A stretch of 64,000 nucleotides of DNA from Bacteroidales bacterium (GTDB taxonomy: Bacteria > Bacteroidota > Bacteroidia > Bacteroidales > Tenuifilaceae): positions 149,634-213,633 of the forward strand of contig JAQVYY010000001.1 in assembly GCA_028708425.1 (NCBI GenBank). The letters are read 5' to 3'. The position numbers were made by a program, and so were the translations under genes. Positions 52,936 to 64,000 of this stretch are shown here, piece by piece; the first letter of the stretch is position 1; the number at the start of each line of letters is the position of its first letter. Under the pieces are notes generated by a model that was not told the DNA's origin, made no database searches, and saw only the letters and a list, made by a program, of their open reading frames with translations.

Positions 52936-54480
52936 ATGAAAACAAAAGTTAACAGAGTACTTGTGGCAGTAGCTTGTGTACTTGTATTCAGCTTTACTTC
53001 TGAAGCACAAATCAACGTAAAAAAATTTGGTAATATGGTAAAAAGAGCAACTGAACAGCAAGGAGAACAAAAAGAGGCGGCTGAAGTTTTAGCCACAACA
53101 GAGAAGAATACTGATCTGGACGTTTCGAATAGCAATTCTGGCGAAACTTCTTCAGTTACCAATCCCGTTAGTCAGAGCGAAATCCCTAGCGGGACAGCAA
53201 CCTTGTATGTGTCAGTAAATAGGGGTGGCAACCGCAATGATGGTAGCAAGGCATCACCCATAAAAGATCTGCAAAAGGCCATTGACAAAGCCCCCGAAGG
53301 AGCCGTTATTTGTGTTGCCGAAGGCAATTATCTTGGCGCTTTAGATCAAGGGTGGGTAAAGGTAAACAAGTATCTTTCTATTGTAGGAGGTTATTCTGAT
53401 GATTTCTCGCAGCGCGACCCCGTAAAGTTCCGCACCACAATGCGTCCGGGTGTTGCTCAAAAAATGACTTCGGGTAACCAAGGGGTGATGGATATTCGTG
53501 TAACAGGAAAACGCGATGGTGTGATACTGGTAGACGGTATCATATTCGATCGTGGACAAATAAACGCATACGTAATTCCAGCGTACGATAATCCGGTAGC
53601 ATCTGCTCCTGAAGGTTGCGAAACAGGGCGTATCGTGGGTGTAGGCGAATCTCCACAGGGAGTTCCACTGGTTCAGCCCGAAGGTATGAAAAGCGCATTT
53701 CAGCTTATTAGCGGTGAGGCCGAGGGTAATTTAACCATTCGCAACTGCGTATTCCTCAACGGGTACCACTTTGCCATACAGATGGCCTGCAAAGGCGGAC
53801 ACTTCGATATATATAATAATGTATTTGTGGCCAACCGCATGTCTGCCTGTGAAATGCGTAGTGGATTAGCTAAACCCAACGAGTCGAAAGTATCTTTTCA
53901 CAACAACACGGTGCTGTTCACCTGGTGTCGCACTAAGCATATGGAAGATATGGGCTACGGATTCCGCTATATGACCGGTATTGATGCCGATGTATATAAT
54001 AACATATTTGGCTGTAGCAACTACGGTGCGCTGGACCGAACCTATGTAGATGCCGATAAAACCAAGGAAGCCAAACGCGTAACCTCAGCCTGGGACAACC
54101 TGTTTTTTGGCAACCGAAATGGCGATATCGTACTGCCATCGGGTGGTGGTGGATGGACCTATGTGCTGGCAAAAAACTTTGAGGACGTGGACCAGCTTGT
54201 GAAGTACGAAAACAATCGCGAGATGAACGAGGCCGAGGTGAATGCCATAAGCAAAAAAATAGCTGCTCCTTATCTAAAAGGATTTATAGGAATAACGGGT
54301 ACACAAACGTCGGAGTTCAACCCCAACTCATCGTTAAATCAGTTCCGCAACGCATTGGGAATGAACATGCAGGGTACCGAAACCGTGCGCGTTTCCATGT
54401 ATGGCAACCGCTATCCGTACGAAAAAACATTTGAACTTTTTGGTGCTATAAAAGGCTACGGGGCACAGGAGGTTAAATAA
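52936..54480 (+). CDS. Secreted right-handed beta-helix protein (DUF1565-like)
   Basis: This 514-residue protein has a signal peptide ending SFTSEAQ, a low-complexity Ser/Thr/Glu-rich linker to about 90, and a DUF1565-type start (ATLYVSVNRGGNRNDGSKAS). Parallel beta-helix rungs follow (NLTIRNCVFLNGYHFAIQM, HFDIYNNVFVANRMSACEM, DADVYNNIFGCSNYGALD). It is predicted to be extracellular or surface-bound; a carbohydrate-active role is possible but no catalytic residues were identified. It leads a run of three secreted genes on the plus strand. Confidence 0.78.
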   Translation: MKTKVNRVLVAVACVLVFSFTSEAQINVKKFGNMVKRATEQQGEQKEAAEVLATTEKNTDLDVSNSNSGETSSVTNPVSQSEIPSGTATLYVSVNRGGNRNDGSKASPIKDLQKAIDKAPEGAVICVAEGNYLGALDQGWVKVNKYLSIVGGYSDDFSQRDPVKFRTTMRPGVAQKMTSGNQGVMDIRVTGKRDGVILVDGIIFDRGQINAYVIPAYDNPVASAPEGCETGRIVGVGESPQGVPLVQPEGMKSAFQLISGEAEGNLTIRNCVFLNGYHFAIQMACKGGHFDIYNNVFVANRMSACEMRSGLAKPNESKVSFHNNTVLFTWCRTKHMEDMGYGFRYMTGIDADVYNNIFGCSNYGALDRTYVDADKTKEAKRVTSAWDNLFFGNRNGDIVLPSGGGGWTYVLAKNFEDVDQLVKYENNREMNEAEVNAISKKIAAPYLKGFIGITGTQTSEFNPNSSLNQFRNALGMNMQGTETVRVSMYGNRYPYEKTFELFGAIKGYGAQEVK

Positions 54481-54508
54481 GTGAGAAGTGAGAAGTGAGA
54501 AGTGAGAA
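54481..54508 (+). repeat. Four tandem GTGAGAA heptamers
   Basis: The 7-bp unit GTGAGAA is repeated four times directly after the beta-helix gene's stop codon. It is a simple-sequence tract subject to slippage. Confidence 0.9.
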
Positions 54509-54534
54509 GTTATAAGTTAAAAGATGAAAAATAA

Positions 54535-54620
54535 CCTGGTAGGCTCGGTGTTTCAATCGGTTGATAAGCATTTTGTCGAACCAGCCAATACCAGCCTGTT
54601 AGGTTTCAAAAATCACAAAA
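54535..54620 (+). repeat. AACCTGxTAGG-type hairpin words
   Basis: AACCTGGTAGGCTCGG and CCAGCCTGTTAGGTTT occur here, and closely related words occur at 55845-55900 before the next gene. Both intergenic spaces of the secreted gene run therefore carry the same repeat, a type common in Bacteroidota. Confidence 0.55.
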
Positions 54621-54650
54621 GAAATTAATTAATCTCAAGGCAATTAAATA

Positions 54651-55814
54651 ATGAAAAAGCAATTACTACTAATTTTAACAGCACTTATGCTCAGCCTAGG
54701 TGCTAGTGCGCAGATGGTGCTACAATTCGATACCAACCTTTCCGATGGCACAACCGTTACCCTTCCGCTCTACGGGCCTGTTAATGTAACCGTTGACTGG
54801 GGCGATGGTAGTAGCAATACCTACACCACAGCAGGAAACAAAAACCACACCTATGCGACAGAGGGTGTTTATACCGTAGAAATATCGGGTAGCCTAACCC
54901 AATTTGGGAATGGTTTTACTGCAACCCCCAACATCGACAAGCTGGTAGGGGTAACAAGTTTTGGCGATATTGGATTAACCTCACTCCATGGTGCTTTTAT
55001 AGACGCAATAAATCTTATTGAGGTTCCCACCATATTTCCAGCAACAGTTAATAGCACAGCAGCAATGTTTTATGGTTGCGAAAATTTTAATTATGACATT
55101 GGCGAGTGAGATGTGAGCAACGTTGCCGACATGTCATGGATGTTTACAAATGCTACTGCATTTAATCAGGATATTGGGAATTGGGATATGAGTAGCGTAA
55201 TTGACACACGATTGATGCTAGAAAATGCTACTGCATTTAATCAGGATATTAGCCGTTGGAACGTGAGCAATGTAATAGATATGTCTAGGATGTTCTATGG
55301 CGCCACTGCATTTGATCAGAATATTGGCGAGTGGGATGTAAGTTCAGTACTGGCTATGGAAAATATGTTTGTAGGGGTAACCCTCTCAACAGCCAACTAC
55401 GATGCTTTGCTTATCGGCTGGGCAGCGCAAACCGTTAAAAACGATGTCGAGTTTCACGCTGGCAACAGCAAGTACTCGCCCGGTGCAGCAGCAGATGCAA
55501 GAGCAGTGCTTACCGGCACCTATAGCTGGACCATTACCGATGGAGGCGAATTGGATGAAACGGCCATTAACTCTACTATGGCAGATAACATTGGTGTTTA
55601 CCCCAACCCGTTCCAAAATACCATTAATATATCCAACGCCAGCAATGTAAACCGCGTTGTAATTAGCAATATTGTAGGTAAAGCTGTTATGGTTGTTGAC
55701 CTAAATCCAGTGTCCAATCAGGTAATACAAACCAACCTGCCCACGGGCATTTACCTGGTAACCATAATTGCCAACGATGGCAGTAAGGTGACAAGGAAAA
55801 TGATTAGGGAATAG
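54651..55814 (+). pseudogene. One-module BspA-like T9SS surface protein, interrupted by in-frame TGA
   Basis: The frame starts MKKQLLLILTALMLSLGASAQ (signal peptide), followed by a PKD-like head ([13 protein letters not shown]) and DUF285/BspA repeats (xFNQDIxxWDVSxV). At 55107-55109 it meets TGA, where the repeat consensus demands tryptophan: GE-stop-DVSNV versus GEWDVSSV encoded at about 55327. Beyond this the same frame runs on to 55814 and ends in a type IX secretion sorting domain (VYPNPFQNTINIS to GIYLVTI and KMIRE). Without the stop it would be 387 residues. A single G-to-A change explains it; a sequencing error or read-through cannot be excluded. Confidence 0.8.
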
Positions 55815-55935
55815 GGGGAAAGTTGAAAGTTAAAAGATGAATAACAACCTAGCAGGTTAGGTTTTTAAATAATTGCAATGCCAGCCTGTTAGGTTTTACA
55901 AACAATAATTAATTAATAACCAAAATAACGTAACC

Positions 55936-58900
55936 ATGAAAAAGCAATTGTTATTTATTTTAGCATTCCTTACACTTACCTGGAGTGCTAGTGCACAGAT
56001 GGTGTTAAAATTTAACACCAATAAATCTGCTGGCACAACCATTACCTTACCTCTTCAGGGTGATGTGGATGTTACCGTTGATTGGGGCGATGGTGCTAGT
56101 GATACTTACACCGCACCTGGAAATCAGGACCATACTTATGCAACTGAAGGGATTTATACCTTAAGTATTACCGGCAATTTAACCCAATTTGGGAATGGTA
56201 CTACTGAAACCCCCAATATCGTTAAACTGGTTGAAGTAACAAGTTTTGGCAATCTTGGGCTTACTTCGCTCAATGGTGCTTTTTATAAGGCACAGAACTT
56301 AACTAAAGTTCCAAGCACTATTCCTTCAACAGTGAGTAATACATCTTACATGTTTTTTTACACAACTAGCTTTAATCAAGATATTAGCAGCTGGGATGTG
56401 AGCAGTGTTACCGATATGAGTAATATGTTTGCATATTGCACAAATTTTAATCAGGATATTGGTAGCTGGGATGTGAGTAGTGTTACTAATATGTCCCACA
56501 TGTTTACGCAATGTCCGTCTTTTAACCAAGATATAGGTGCATGGGATGTAAGTAAAGTTACAATTATGCGCTATATGTTTTGGAAGGCATCCTCATTTAA
56601 TCAGGATATTAGCACCTGGGATGTTAGTAGTGTTACTTATATGGCTTCTATGTTTAATGACGCATCGTCTTTCAACCAAGATATTGGGAGTTGGGATGTG
56701 AGTAGTGTTATTAGTATGGGCCGCATGTTTGCAGGATGTTCTTCTTTTAACCATGATATTAGTGGCTGGGATGTAAGTGAAGTTAAAGACATGAGCGGTA
56801 TGTTTTCGGAAGCAACCTCATTTAATCAGGATATTGGTAGTTGGGATGTAGGTAATGTTACTCACATGAACGATATGTTTCAAGGTTTAACCCTTTCATC
56901 ATCTAATTATGACAATATCCTTATTGGGTGGGCAGGGCAAATTTTGAAAAGTGGAGTACGTTTTAATGGTGGAGGCAGCAAATATTCATCGGGTAAAGCG
57001 GCCGAAGCACGAGAGATATTATCAGAAACTAAGGGCTGGATAATTACCGATGGTGGGCAAATACCCGCTGATGCAATGGTGTTGGAGTTTAATACCAATC
57101 TTTCAGCAGGAACAACCATTACCCTACCTCTTCAAGGAGCTGTAAATGTAACCGTTAACTGGGGCGATGGCCTTAGTGCGACCTACACCACAGCGGGTTA
57201 TTATCAGTATACCTATGCCACAGAAGGGGTTTATACTGTAAGTATTACCGGTAATTTAGGTCAATTCGGATTTGATGTTACAACCTACGGCAACGACAAG
57301 CTGGTTGCGGTAACAAGTTTTGGAGACCTTGGGCTTACTTCACTCAAAAATGCTTTTTATAAAGCAGAAAATCTTATCCAGGTGCCAACTGTTTTTCCAT
57401 TATCAGTGGTTAGTGCAGAACATATGTTTGGATATTGCACAAATTTTAACCAGGATATTGGCAGCTGGGATGTGAGCAACGTTACCAATATGAGCGAAAT
57501 GTTTACCATGGCATCTGCATTTAACCAGGATATTGGCAGCTGGGATGTGAGTAAGGTTACTAATATGAACGCTATGTTTGGCGGTGCAACGTCATTTAAC
57601 CAGGATATTAGCAGCTGGGATGTGAGTAATGTTACCACAATGGTGTTTATGTTTATACAAGCAGCTGCCTTTAATCAGGATATCAGCGGTTGGGATGTGA
57701 GTAATGTTACCACCATGCAAAGAATGTTTGAAAAGGCAACGTCTTTTAATCAGGATATTGGTGGGTGGAATGTGAGCAAGGTTACTAGTATGACCGATAT
57801 GTTTAAGAACGTAACGCTCTCAACAGCCAACTATAATGGTTTGCTTACTGGTTGGGCAGCGCAAACCGTTAAAAATGGAGTTTCGTTTCATGGCGGAAAC
57901 AGCAAGTACTCGCCTGGTGTAGCAGCTGATGCAAAGGCAACGCTTATCAGCGATTATAATTGGACAATTACCGATGGTGGCGAGTCCAATCTGCCTGATA
58001 TTACAACTGTTGCCTTATCAGAAATTACAGGAACTACTGCAACATCAGGTGGTAATATTATGTCCGATGGTGGCAGCCCTGTTACGGCTCGCGGTGTGGT
58101 TTGGAGTACTTCAGAAAATCCAACTACAGCCGATAATAAAACTGAAGATGGAACCGGTGTGGGTACTTTTGTTAGCAATATAGCTGGGCTTACCGAGGGT
58201 ACAACCTACTACGTTCGTGCCTACGCAACCAACGCCAATGGTACAGTATACGGTTTAAATAGGGAGTTTACAACCAAAAGTCCAATGGTTTTAGAGTTTA
58301 ATACAAATCTATCGGAAGGCACAACCATTACGCTACCTCTGCAAGGTACGGTTGATGTTACCGTTGATTGGGGCGATGGCAGCAGCGATACCTATACTTC
58401 AGCCGGAAACAGAGGTCACACTTACACAGCAGAGGGAACCTATACCGTAAAAATTGTTGGGACCCTGCAGCGATTTGGAAATGGTTATGGTGGAATCCCC
58501 AATATCGATAAGCTGGTTGCGGTAACAAGTTTTGGCGATATCGGGCTTACTTCGCTCAGTGGCGCTTTTAAAGGGGCAAAAAACCTTACTCAGGTTCCTG
58601 CTAGTATTCCGTCAACAGTAAGCTACACAACCTATATGTTTTCTGGTTGTACATCTTTTAACCAGGATATTAGCGGATGGGAGGTGAGCAATGTTGTTTC
58701 TATGGAGCTAATGTTTTCTGATTGTGCTTCTTTTAATCAGGATATAAGCTCGTGGAGTATAGGCTCTGTAACTACCATGGATGGTATGTTTACAAATACA
58801 ACGCTCTCAACAGTTAACTATAACAACATCCTAATTGGGTGGGCAGCGCAAACCGTTAAAAACGGAGTTGTGTTTAGCGGCGGAAACAGCAAGTACTCAC

Positions 58901-61900
58901 TTGGTGATGCCACGGATGCAAGAAATGTTTTAACAGAAACTAATGGATGGAGTATTACCGATGGTGGGCAGATAAGCGTACCTGCTGTATCGACCTTTGC
59001 ACCATCAAAAATTACTTTAACAACCGCAAGATCAGGTGGTGATGTTGCCTTTGATGGAGGTAGTTCTGTTACAGCTTGTGGTTTGGTTTGGGGTACTTCG
59101 GCAAATCCAACCATAGGTAATAATATGGGTATTACTACTGAAGGAAGTGGATTGGGTACTTTCTCAAGTAATATCACTGGGCTAACCGAGGGTACAACCT
59201 ACTATGTTCGTGCCTACGCAACCAACGCCAATGGCACAGGATATGGTGAAAGCATAGAGTTTAAAATCAACAACCCAATGACTTTAGAGTTTAACACTAA
59301 CCTTGAGGCTGGTACAACTATTACCCTACCTCTTCGGGGTACGGTAAGTGTAACCGTTTACTGGGGCGATGGCGATAGTGATACCTATACCACAGCGGGA
59401 AGTTATAGTCATACCTATGCAGCAGAAGGAGTTTATACCGTAAAAATTTCGGGAACCCTAACTCAATTTGGGTACGGTTATAGTACTACCCCTAATATCA
59501 AAAAGTTGGTTGCGGTAACAAGTTTTGGTGACGTTGGGTTAACAACACTTTTTGGTGCTTTTTACCAGGCACATAATCTGACTCAGGTTCCAAATACTCT
59601 ACCATCAACAGTAACGGACATATCCACCATGTTTGGTTTTTGCACATCTTTTAATCAGGATATAAACTCTTGGGATGTGAGCAATGTTACCAATATGAGA
59701 GCTATGTTTTCTTCTACCCATGTATTTAATCAAGATATTGGGAGTTGGAACGTGAGCAAGGTTACCGACATGGACTTTATGTTCGCTTCTGCCAAAGCAT
59801 TTAACCAGGATATTGGTTCATGGGATGTGAGTAAAGTTACTACCATGAAAAGTATGTTCAATAACGTAACGCTTTCAAAAGCAAACTATAACAGCTTGCT
59901 TATTGGGTGGGCAGCGCAAACCGTACAAAATGGTATCGAGTTCCATGGCGGAAACAGCAAGTACTCACCTGGCGCAGCGGCTGATGCAAGGACTGTACTA
60001 ACCGATACCTATGGTTGGATAATTACCGATGGAGGTGAATCGAATACTCCTGTTGTTTCAACCTTGCCACTATCAGAAATAACATTAACAGCTGTAACCG
60101 CTGGCGGAGATATTATTGGCGATGGCGGTAGCCCTGTTACGAATAGTGGGGTAATCTGGGGTTCTTCTGACGATTTAACGCTTGACAATAAAATAGGTGT
60201 TTTATTTAGTGAGGCTGTGGAAGGTACTTTTACCTGTAACATTACCAGGCTTACCGAGAACGCAACCTACTATATTCGTGCCTTTGCAACCAATGCCAAT
60301 GGTACCGAATACGGTGAAATCATGGTGCTTACAACACAAAACCCAGTAACACTAGAGTTTAACACCAACCTATCGGTAGGCACAACCATTTCGCTACCCC
60401 TTAATGGCACAGTAAATGCAACTGTTTACTGGGGCGATGGTGCTAGCGATACTTATACCGCAGCGGGGAATCATGAGCATACCTACGCGGCAGAAGGAAC
60501 CTATACCGTAAAAATTATTGGTTCCCTCACACATTTTGGAAATGAGAATAGTGTAACCCCTAATATCGACAAGCTAGTTAAGGTTACAAATTTTGGTGAT
60601 GTTGGTTTAACTTCGCTCAGCGGTGCTTTTAAAGGGGCAACAAACCTTACCCAAGCTCCAGCGAATCTGCCATCAACAGTAACCAGCACATCCCATATGT
60701 TCTCTGGTTGTACATCCTTTAATCAGGATATTGGCGGATGGAATGTGAGCAAGGTTAACGATATGACCGATATGCTTAAAGAGGTAACGCTATCAGTAGC
60801 CAGCTATAACACTTTGCTTATCGAATGGGCAGGGCAAGCTGTGCAAAGTGGAGTTAATTTCCATGCTGGTAATAGTAAGTATTCCCCTGGGGCTGCTACT
60901 GCTGCCAGAGCTGTTCTTACAGATACCCATGGCTGGATAATTACCGATGGTGGCGAAACAAATGTTCCTGCCGTTTCAACTCTAGTTCCGTCAGGTATTA
61001 CTGCAACAGCAGCAACCTCAGGCGGAAATGTTACTGCCGATGGTGGTAGCTCCATTCTGGCTCGTGGGGTAGTTTGGGGTACTTCTCCAAATCCAACTAC
61101 TGCTACTAGTATAGGTAGTACCACTGATGGAACCGGAATGGGTACTTTTACCAGTAGCATTACTGGGCTAACCGATGGTACCACCTACTATGTGCGTGCC
61201 TATGCACTTAATGGAAATGGTACAGAGTACGGTACAAACATGGAGTTTACAACCCAACAACCAATGGTGCTTGAGTTTAATACCAACCTATCGGATGGTA
61301 CAATTATTACGTTACCTCTTCGGGGTACGGTAGATGTAACCGTTGACTGGGGTGATGGGAGTAACGATACCTATACCGCAGCAGGAGATCATAACCATAC
61401 ATATGCAGAGGAAGGAACTTATATCGTAAAAATAACTGGAACCCTAACTCAATTTGGGAAAGGTTATAGTACAACTCCTAATATCGACAAGCTGGTTGCG
61501 GTAACAAGTTTTGGTGACGTTGGTTTAACATCTCTTTATGGTGCTTTTTTCCATGCAAGTAATCTGACTCAGGTTCCAAATACTATACCAACAACAGTAA
61601 CGGACATATCTGCCATGTTTCTTTCTTGCTCTTCTTTTAATCAGGATATAAGCTCTTGGGATGTGAGTAATGTTACCAATATGAGAGGTGTGTTTTCTAA
61701 TGCAATAGTATTTAACCAAGATATTAGCAGCTGGGATGTGGGTAATGTTACCAGTATGGCACAAATGTTTTTTGGTTGTTCATCCTTTAACCAGGATATT
61801 AGCAGCTGGAACGTTAGTAAGGTTGAAGCCATGAATACTATGTTTAATGGGGCCACTGCATTTAATCAGGATATTGGCTCGTGGAGTGTAGGTTCAGTAA

Positions 61901-64000
61901 CCGATATGACTGACATGTTTAAAGGGGTTACTCTTACAACTGCAAACTATAATAGCTTGCTTACCAAATGGGCAAAGCAAAGCGTGCAAAGTGGAGTTGC
62001 TTTTAATGGAGGAAACAGCAAGTATTCGCCTGGTGCAGCTACTGATGCAAGGGCCATTTTAACCGATACTAATGGCTGGACAATTACCGATGGTGGCCAA
62101 TCGGGTGCTCCTGTGATTTCAACCCTTGCCGTTTCAGATATTACTTCAACAACAGCAGCTGTAGCTGCAGATGTTATTGACGATTGTGGCAGCTTTGTTA
62201 CCGCTCGTGGGGTGGTTTGGGGTACTTCTGCAAATCCAACCATTGATGCCAATACAGGTATTACCTCCAGTGGAACCGGAATGGGAGCTTTTACTAGCAG
62301 TATTACCGGGCTTACCGAGAATGAAACCTACTACGTGCGTGCCTATGCAACTAATGGGCATGGCGCAAATTATGGAGAAAATATCGAGTTTACAACTAAG
62401 CATGAGCTTGTAGTTACCGGTACATTTACTGCAAATAGTAAAGCCTACGATGGAACGGCTACTGCTACCATTAATACAAACAACCTTACGCTTGATGGAG
62501 TTGTTTCTGAGCTAGGCGACGTTTCAATTGGTACGGTAACCTTAGCTTTCGAAAACAACGAAGTTGCAGCAGGTAAAACCGTTAACATCACCAGTATTGA
62601 ACTTGCCGGTAGCGATGCACACAGGTACTTTGTCGACCTTTCAAGTGCGCCCACATCGTCTGCAAATATTACCGCTAAGCAGCTAACCATAGGAGGCGAT
62701 TTTACCGTAGCCGATAAGGAATACGATGGTACAACCGCTACAACCATTATGGGGAATAACCTTACGCTTACTACTCCCGTTGTTGGAGATGATATTTCTC
62801 TCATAAACGTTGAAGCTGTATTTGCAAGCCAAAATGCTGGTGAGGATATCACCGTAAGCATTACCGCTGCCCAACTCGATGGTGCTGATAAGGGGAGCTA
62901 CTCGCTTTCGCTTGCCGGTACTCCAACTTCACAGGCAAGCATTACCGCTAAGGAGCTAACCGTTACCGCCGAGAATAAGGCTGTTACTTACGGCGATGCT
63001 GTCCCCGCATTAACCTACACCATATCGGGCTTTGTAGATGGTGAGGATGAAACCGAAGTTTCGGGTGAGGCATCGTTAAGCACAACGTACACAGTGTCTA
63101 CTCCTGTTGCCACTAGCCCAGTGGTTATTACTGCGGCTTTAGGTACTCTTGAAGCCACTAACTACAGCTTCGCTTTTGTAGATGGAGAAATTTCAATAGA
63201 TAAGAGAGAGCTAACCATAGGAGGCAATTTTGTAGTGACCGATAAGGAGTATGATGGTACAACCTCTGCTACAGTTGCAGAGAGTAACCTTACCCTCATT
63301 ACTCCCGTTGCCGAAGATGATGTTTTTCTCACAAACGTTGTGGCTGAATTCGAAAGTGCTGATGCAGGTGTGGATGTTACCGTAAATATCACCGCTGCCG
63401 AGCTCGATGGTGCTGATAAGGAGAACTACACGCTTTCACTTGCTGGTTTGCCCTCTACGTCTGCAAACATCACCGCTAAGGAGCTAACCATAGGCGGCGA
63501 TTTTACCGTGGCCGATAAGGATTACGATGGCACAACTACCGCAACAATTGCGGAGAATAACCTTACGCTTATCACCCCCCTTGATGGAGATGATGTTTCT
63601 CTTACAAACGTTGTGGCTAAATTCGAAGGTAAAGATGCTGGCGTGGGTATCACCGTAAGCATCACCGCAGCCGAACTCGATGGGGCTGATACAGGGAACT
63701 ACTCGCTTTCGCTTGTTGGTGCTTCTACTTCGCTTGGAAATATCACCGCTAAGGAGCTAACCATAGGTGGCGATTTTACCGTGGCCGCTAAGGAGTACGA
63801 TGGCACAACTACCACAACAATTGCGGAGAATAACCTTACGCTTGTTATTGCTTTTGCAGGCGATGATGTTTCTCTCACAAACGTTGTGGCTGAATACGAA
63901 AGTGCAGGTGTTGGTGAGGGTATCACCGTAAGCATCACTGCTGCCGAGCTCGATGGTGTTGATAAGGAGAACTACTCGCTTTCGCTTGCTGGGGTTCCTG
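55936..64000 (+). CDS. Giant six-module BspA-like surface protein with YDG/MBG repeats, 3' end outside window
   Basis: The frame is open for 2,688 codons from ATG 55936 to the window edge. A signal peptide ([11 protein letters not shown]) is followed by six modules, whose heads start near 55987, 57075, 58287, 59275, 60343 and 61261. Each has a PKD-like head ([17 protein letters not shown]), two to eight BspA/DUF285 repeats (FNQDIxSWDVSxVTxM), and a closing block (NYNxLLxGWAx[10 protein letters not shown]). All but the first end in an Fn3-like domain ([16 protein letters not shown]). From about 62400, YDG repeats (KEYDGTTxxTI) alternate with an MBG-like domain ([18 protein letters not shown]). 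It is a likely cell-surface adhesin; T9SS export is inferred from the one-module neighbour. Confidence 0.88.
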   Translation, partial: MKKQLLFILAFLTLTWSASAQMVLKFNTNKSAGTTITLPLQGDVDVTVDWGDGASDTYTAPGNQDHTYATEGIYTLSITGNLTQFGNGTTETPNIVKLVEVTSFGNLGLTSLNGAFYKAQNLTKVPSTIPSTVSNTSYMFFYTTSFNQDISSWDVSSVTDMSNMFAYCTNFNQDIGSWDVSSVTNMSHMFTQCPSFNQDIGAWDVSKVTIMRYMFWKASSFNQDISTWDVSSVTYMASMFNDASSFNQDIGSWDVSSVISMGRMFAGCSSFNHDISGWDVSEVKDMSGMFSEATSFNQDIGSWDVGNVTHMNDMFQGLTLSSSNYDNILIGWAGQILKSGVRFNGGGSKYSSGKAAEAREILSETKGWIITDGGQIPADAMVLEFNTNLSAGTTITLPLQGAVNVTVNWGDGLSATYTTAGYYQYTYATEGVYTVSITGNLGQFGFDVTTYGNDKLVAVTSFGDLGLTSLKNAFYKAENLIQVPTVFPLSVVSAEHMFGYCTNFNQDIGSWDVSNVTNMSEMFTMASAFNQDIGSWDVSKVTNMNAMFGGATSFNQDISSWDVSNVTTMVFMFIQAAAFNQDISGWDVSNVTTMQRMFEKATSFNQDIGGWNVSKVTSMTDMFKNVTLSTANYNGLLTGWAAQTVKNGVSFHGGNSKYSPGVAADAKATLISDYNWTITDGGESNLPDITTVALSEITGTTATSGGNIMSDGGSPVTARGVVWSTSENPTTADNKTEDGTGVGTFVSNIAGLTEGTTYYVRAYATNANGTVYGLNREFTTKSPMVLEFNTNLSEGTTITLPLQGTVDVTVDWGDGSSDTYTSAGNRGHTYTAEGTYTVKIVGTLQRFGNGYGGIPNIDKLVAVTSFGDIGLTSLSGAFKGAKNLTQVPASIPSTVSYTTYMFSGCTSFNQDISGWEVSNVVSMELMFSDCASFNQDISSWSIGSVTTMDGMFTNTTLSTVNYNNILIGWAAQTVKNGVVFSGGNSKYSLGDATDARNVLTETNGWSITDGGQISVPAVSTFAPSKITLTTARSGGDVAFDGGSSVTACGLVWGTSANPTIGNNMGITTEGSGLGTFSSNITGLTEGTTYYVRAYATNANGTGYGESIEFKINNPMTLEFNTNLEAGTTITLPLRGTVSVTVYWGDGDSDTYTTAGSYSHTYAAEGVYTVKISGTLTQFGYGYSTTPNIKKLVAVTSFGDVGLTTLFGAFYQAHNLTQVPNTLPSTVTDISTMFGFCTSFNQDINSWDVSNVTNMRAMFSSTHVFNQDIGSWNVSKVTDMDFMFASAKAFNQDIGSWDVSKVTTMKSMFNNVTLSKANYNSLLIGWAAQTVQNGIEFHGGNSKYSPGAAADARTVLTDTYGWIITDGGESNTPVVSTLPLSEITLTAVTAGGDIIGDGGSPVTNSGVIWGSSDDLTLDNKIGVLFSEAVEGTFTCNITRLTENATYYIRAFATNANGTEYGEIMVLTTQNPVTLEFNTNLSVGTTISLPLNGTVNATVYWGDGASDTYTAAGNHEHTYAAEGTYTVKIIGSLTHFGNENSVTPNIDKLVKVTNFGDVGLTSLSGAFKGATNLTQAPANLPSTVTSTSHMFSGCTSFNQDIGGWNVSKVNDMTDMLKEVTLSVASYNTLLIEWAGQAVQSGVNFHAGNSKYSPGAATAARAVLTDTHGWIITDGGETNVPAVSTLVPSGITATAATSGGNVTADGGSSILARGVVWGTSPNPTTATSIGSTTDGTGMGTFTSSITGLTDGTTYYVRAYALNGNGTEYGTNMEFTTQQPMVLEFNTNLSDGTIITLPLRGTVDVTVDWGDGSNDTYTAAGDHNHTYAEEGTYIVKITGTLTQFGKGYSTTPNIDKLVAVTSFGDVGLTSLYGAFFHASNLTQVPNTIPTTVTDISAMFLSCSSFNQDISSWDVSNVTNMRGVFSNAIVFNQDISSWDVGNVTSMAQMFFGCSSFNQDISSWNVSKVEAMNTMFNGATAFNQDIGSWSVGSVTDMTDMFKGVTLTTANYNSLLTKWAKQSVQSGVAFNGGNSKYSPGAATDARAILTDTNGWTITDGGQSGAPVISTLAVSDITSTTAAVAADVIDDCGSFVTARGVVWGTSANPTIDANTGITSSGTGMGAFTSSITGLTENETYYVRAYATNGHGANYGENIEFTTKHELVVTGTFTANSKAYDGTATATINTNNLTLDGVVSELGDVSIGTVTLAFENNEVAAGKTVNITSIELAGSDAHRYFVDLSSAPTSSANITAKQLTIGGDFTVADKEYDGTTATTIMGNNLTLTTPVVGDDISLINVEAVFASQNAGEDITVSITAAQLDGADKGSYSLSLAGTPTSQASITAKELTVTAENKAVTYGDAVPALTYTISGFVDGEDETEVSGEASLSTTYTVSTPVATSPVVITAALGTLEATNYSFAFVDGEISIDKRELTIGGNFVVTDKEYDGTTSATVAESNLTLITPVAEDDVFLTNVVAEFESADAGVDVTVNITAAELDGADKENYTLSLAGLPSTSANITAKELTIGGDFTVADKDYDGTTTATIAENNLTLITPLDGDDVSLTNVVAKFEGKDAGVGITVSITAAELDGADTGNYSLSLVGASTSLGNITAKELTIGGDFTVAAKEYDGTTTTTIAENNLTLVIAFAGDDVSLTNVVAEYESAGVGEGITVSITAAELDGVDKENYSLSLAGVP

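Noticed and set aside
55107..55109. TGA read as tryptophan (alternative genetic code) or selenocysteine
   Set aside because: TGA ends other genes here, for example at 40035-40037 and 47223-47225, and no SECIS-like context or selenoprotein family applies. A point mutation or error is simpler.
57000..62400. Regular repeats considered as a CRISPR-like array
   Set aside because: The repeats are in-frame protein modules of about 75 bp and larger, with no constant short repeat or unique spacer pattern and no cas genes.

Overview
The window comes from a member of the Bacteroidota, most likely a Bacteroidales/Marinilabiliales-type environmental or host-associated bacterium. The evidence is a Por/type IX secretion C-terminal sorting domain, a BtuB-BtuG vitamin B12 uptake pair behind a cobalamin riboswitch, TAnnTTTG-type promoter boxes with few Shine-Dalgarno sites, hybrid periplasmic TPR/AraC and TPR/SpoIIE regulators, and giant modular surface proteins. 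No rRNA or tRNA gene and no CRISPR array was seen.

Layout. (1) 1-9148, minus strand: the N-terminal 3,049 codons of a giant secreted protein (adhesin-like, CARDB-like, about ten InlB-type repeats, four LamG modules) that runs off the left edge. (2) 9.3-13.9 kb: a small accessory island with a degenerate GIY-YIG-like protein, an IS982 transposase remnant, two small paralogous secreted proteins and a thioredoxin-fold secreted protein, bounded by copies of a palindromic repeat. (3) 13.9-17.7 kb: a membrane TPR/AraC regulator divergent from a PD40-propeller lipoprotein and an outer-membrane barrel. (4) 18-52.9 kb: backbone genes, namely chemoreceptor, PHP phosphatase, flavin oxidoreductase, btuB-btuG with riboswitch, a REP-type transposase unit (RAYT), endonuclease IV, a baeRF protein, a Cache/GAF/PAS sensor divergent from a SpoIIE phosphatase, an ATP-grasp/GNAT pair, a cNMP-binding-domain histidine kinase, a glycosyltransferase, QueD, ArsR, polyprenyl synthase, CvpA, MscS, dTDP-glucose dehydratase, an NYN/cold-shock fusion and an SPFH/GYF protein. 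(5) 52.9-64 kb, plus strand: three secreted genes, namely a beta-helix protein, a one-module BspA-like protein broken by an in-frame TGA, and a giant six-module BspA-like protein (at least 2,688 codons) that runs off the right edge.

The feature that ordinary annotation explains least is a dispersed intergenic element, here in 13 copies or fragments between 17.9 and 51.3 kb. It is built from two different hairpins (A, core AACCCGCATTATTCATC; B, core CCCCAATTATTC) joined by a roughly 60-bp linker. It occurs in both orientations and as deletion derivatives, and in two places it supplies a gene's stop codon. It looks like a non-autonomous mobile or REP-like family. A second, unrelated palindromic repeat family flanks the 9.8-13.9 kb island, and a third structured unit is the RAYT transposase with its long inverted repeats.

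Functional themes are cell-surface adhesion and type IX secretion at both edges, B12 acquisition (riboswitch, BtuB, BtuG), and signal transduction by two-piece systems whose partners are encoded divergently or separately. Families are assigned from motifs read by eye; no database search was possible.
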